Assembly (NCBI GenBank): GCA_050251415.1
Contig: JBFWMT010000075.1
Span: 1-8,871, forward strand
Length of the DNA stretch: 8,871 nucleotides
Origin: UBA8514 sp050251415
GTDB taxonomy: Bacteria > Bacillota > Clostridia > Lachnospirales > Anaerotignaceae
Direction of reading: 5' to 3'
Part shown: positions 6,935-8,871 of the stretch, piece by piece
Layout: every line of letters begins with the position of its first letter
How positions within the stretch are numbered: position 1 is the stretch's first letter
The notes under the pieces: model-generated
What the model was told of the DNA's origin: nothing
Database searches by the model: none
What the model saw: only the letters and a program-made list of their open reading frames with translations
Made by a program: the position numbers and the translations under genes

Positions 6935-7843
6935 ATGACATTTTTACAGCTTAATTATATTTCGGAAATTTATAACTGTGGTTCTATAAATAAGGCGGCA
7001 CAAAATCTTTTTGTATCACAAAGCAGTCTTTCAAGTTCAATACGAGAATTGGAGGAGGAAGTTGGCATACAAATTTTTATACGTAGCAACAGAGGTATTA
7101 CCCTTACAGAGGACGGACAGGAATTTCTTACTAGAATTAGACCGATACTGGAGCAACAGCGAAAGGTGGAAAGGTTTTATTCGGACCGTAACTGCGAAGA
7201 GAGTGCAAGGCTTAGTATATCAGCACAAAGATATCCCTTTTGTGCAAAGGCCTTTGTGGAGTTTTTAAGTCATCAGAAAGTATCGGGGTATGAATTTTCT
7301 TTTAAAGAAACAGATATGGATAAGGTGATTAAAGATGTATCTGAGCGCAAAAGTGACATTGGAATAATATTTCTTTCGGATATGACAGAGAAATTTATGA
7401 ACCGTGTGCTTAGTTCCAATGAATTGGAATTTAAAGAAATTAAGAGAATAAGACCCCATGTGTTTTTAAGCAAAACACATCCCCTTGCGGGAAGTGAAAA
7501 AATTTCTATAAGGGAGCTTACACAATACCCATACGTGGTTTTTGCAAAGAAAAACAACACCTCTTTTAATTTTTCGGAAGAAGCAGTATTTTCAGGACCG
7601 AACGAGTTTAAAAAGATAATTTACGTTAATGACCGTGCTACTGCGTATAACATAATGTCCCACAGCGATGCGTTTTCTACAGGTAGTGGGCTGTTGCCTG
7701 AAAGCTACTGCCCGGTGGAACTTAAATCTATACCAATAAAAGATGATTTGGATTATATGAGGTTTGGTTGGATTAAGATAAAAGATTTACCTCTGAACCC
7801 CAAGGCAGAGGAGTTTATTGAACTGCTTGAAAAGGAAATATAG
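6935..7843 (+). CDS. LysR-family transcriptional regulator
   Basis: The 302-residue product has normal LysR length. An N-terminal winged helix-turn-helix has its core at about residues 17-36 (SINKAAQNLFVSQSSLSSSI), followed by RELEEEVGIQIFIRSNRGI and LTEDGQEFL, the family signature. A linker helix covers about 60-88. A two-lobed effector-binding domain covers about 91-300, with the common hinge wording HPLAGSEKISIRELTQYPYV at 182-201. The ligand cannot be inferred. The ATG at 6935 is chosen because GGGGGA (6922-6927) stands 7 nt before it as ribosome binding site, and the protein then begins MTFLQLNYI, normal for LysR proteins; an in-frame GTG at 6920 would overlap that site. No gene is divergent from it, unlike many LysR genes. 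The upstream lipoprotein gene is co-directional behind a terminator, and the antiporter gene downstream is convergent, so its target is unknown. Confidence 0.93.
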   Translation: MTFLQLNYISEIYNCGSINKAAQNLFVSQSSLSSSIRELEEEVGIQIFIRSNRGITLTEDGQEFLTRIRPILEQQRKVERFYSDRNCEESARLSISAQRYPFCAKAFVEFLSHQKVSGYEFSFKETDMDKVIKDVSERKSDIGIIFLSDMTEKFMNRVLSSNELEFKEIKRIRPHVFLSKTHPLAGSEKISIRELTQYPYVVFAKKNNTSFNFSEEAVFSGPNEFKKIIYVNDRATAYNIMSHSDAFSTGSGLLPESYCPVELKSIPIKDDLDYMRFGWIKIKDLPLNPKAEEFIELLEKEI

Positions 7844-7884
7844 TTGGAGGCATAACCGTTGGATTTTTAAACTATATATTTGTA

Positions 7885-7934
7885 TTTAAAAAAGAGGGAC
7901 ACTCACATTTAAGTGAGTGTCCCTCTTTTTTAAA
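7885..7934. terminator. bidirectional intrinsic terminator between the lysR-family gene and nhaC
   Basis: Two 22-nt arms (7885-7906 and 7913-7934) are perfect reverse complements around the loop ATTTAA. The GC-richer core GAGGGACACTCAC is flanked by six A on one side and six T on the other, so each strand ends its hairpin with a U run. It serves both converging genes, 41 nt after the regulator stop and 15 nt beyond the nhaC stop. Confidence 0.95.
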
Positions 7935-7949
7935 ATGAATATTCACTGC

Positions 7950-8871
7950 TTAAAGTTTTGCACCAGCAGATTTATTTAAATTAGGGTCTTCAGCTTTCCA
8001 CTCTTTAAAGTTCCAAGGGCGTTTTTTGATAACTCCATCGGCAAAAGGAACGAAGAGGGAAATTATTGTAAATACTGCAAGAAGCTGTTGGTACCATAGT
8101 AATGGGAAAAGATCTAATGGGCTTATTGGACTTGCAACACCTGCTGTAAGGCTGCATGCAAGAAGAATCTGTGCGCCATAAGGGATAAAACCCTGGAAAA
8201 TACAAGTCCAAATATCCAAAAGGGAGGCACTTCTTCGTGGGTCAACCTCATATTTTTCGCAGATACCTTTTGCAATAGGGCCTGTAATAATAATAGCAAT
8301 AGTGTTATTTGCTGTTGCCATATCTGCTACAGATGCAATAGCGGCAATGCCGATTTCTGCCGAGCGTTTACCCTTAATAAGACCCTGTATTTTTTCAAGA
8401 ACCCATTGAAGGCCGCCGTTTTTAGTGACCATATGTGCAAGACCGCCTGTGAATAACGAAAGCAGGAAAATTTCGGTCATACCTGTAAAGCCGCTATAAA
8501 CATTCTGTGCAAAACCAAGAAGTGTTATGTCACCGTAAACAACACCTATTACGCCTGCAATAACAACACCTGATCCTAATGTAAGGAATACATTAAAGCC
8601 AATAACTGCCATTACAAGTACAAAAACATAAGGAAGAACCTTAATGAAGTTAAAGTCTAATGCGGTAACTGGTACTATAGTTTCAGGTCTGCCCAAAATA
8701 AGCAGAAGTATAAAGGCAATAACTGCCGCAGGAAGTGCCATAAAGAAGTTTACCTTAAACTTGTCTCTCATTTCACATCCCTGAGTTCTTGTGGCTGCAA
8801 TAGTTGTATCTGAAATTATTGAAAGGTTATCACCGAACATTGCGCCACCAACTACAGCTGCAACCATAAGG
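7950..8871 (-). CDS. nhaC: Na+/H+ antiporter, NhaC family (C-terminal part; 5' end outside the window)
   Basis: This is a multi-pass membrane protein that exchanges Na+ for H+, serving pH and sodium homeostasis. About 306 residues are visible. The frame is still open at the window edge (a Leu codon precedes the Met at 8867-8865), and that Met lies within a conserved membrane segment, so the start is outside; family members are roughly 430-500 residues. Diagnostic wording, numbering that Met as 1: GGAMFGDNLSIISDTTIAAT (7-26), the NhaC ion-site-type motif; ADMATANNTIAIIITGPIAK (181-200); and SASLLDIWTCIFQGFIPYGA (213-232). Hydrophobic helices lie at about 41-60, 77-112, 128-146, 172-196, 220-245 and 258-278, with a short charged tail. 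The gene converges on the lysR-family gene across a shared terminator. Ion specificity is inferred from family; related antiporters can exchange organic acids. Confidence 0.9.
   Translation of the reverse strand, partial: LMVAAVVGGAMFGDNLSIISDTTIAATRTQGCEMRDKFKVNFFMALPAAVIAFILLLILGRPETIVPVTALDFNFIKVLPYVFVLVMAVIGFNVFLTLGSGVVIAGVIGVVYGDITLLGFAQNVYSGFTGMTEIFLLSLFTGGLAHMVTKNGGLQWVLEKIQGLIKGKRSAEIGIAAIASVADMATANNTIAIIITGPIAKGICEKYEVDPRRSASLLDIWTCIFQGFIPYGAQILLACSLTAGVASPISPLDLFPLLWYQQLLAVFTIISLFVPFADGVIKKRPWNFKEWKAEDPNLNKSAGAKL

Overview
The window looks like chromosomal DNA from a low-GC, Gram-positive anaerobe of the Clostridia, most likely a Lachnospiraceae-type gut or rumen bacterium. That assignment rests on AT-rich DNA with strong AGGAG-type ribosome binding sites, an FtsH whose wording matches my memory of the clostridial paralogue, a type III (GlnN) glutamine synthetase, and an acidic, Thr/Ser-rich surface lipoprotein of a beta-helix type common in these bacteria. 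No search was run, so genus and species are not claimed.

Layout, left to right. (1) 1-1759, +: an FtsH ATP-dependent zinc metalloprotease whose 5' end lies outside the window. (2) 1760-1891: a gap almost filled by an 81-nt rod-like inverted-repeat element. (3) 1892-2545, +: a HAD-superfamily phosphatase. (4) 2546-2731: a gap with tandem 12-mers and an intrinsic-terminator hairpin. (5) 2732-4834, +: glnN, then a clear terminator. (6) 5006-6745, +: an exported beta-helix lipoprotein with its own terminator. (7) 6935-7843, +: a LysR-type regulator with a recognisable extended -10 promoter and a possible operator. (8) 7885-7934: a perfect 22-bp-arm bidirectional terminator. (9) 7950-8871, -: the C-terminal part of an NhaC-family Na+/H+ antiporter, convergent with lysR and cut by the window edge.

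The genes do not form one obvious pathway. FtsH (membrane protein quality control), the HAD phosphatase and glnN (ammonia assimilation) are housekeeping functions. The lipoprotein, lysR and nhaC look like separate transcription units divided by strong terminators. The LysR protein may regulate itself, and possibly one of its neighbours, but nothing in the sequence proves a target.

There are no rRNA or tRNA genes, CRISPR arrays, transposase genes or phage genes. No gene-free stretch exceeds about 190 bases. I do not see a convincing new multi-gene system. The items most worth a second look are the 81-nt hairpin element, the leader/terminator region before glnN, and the beta-helix lipoprotein.
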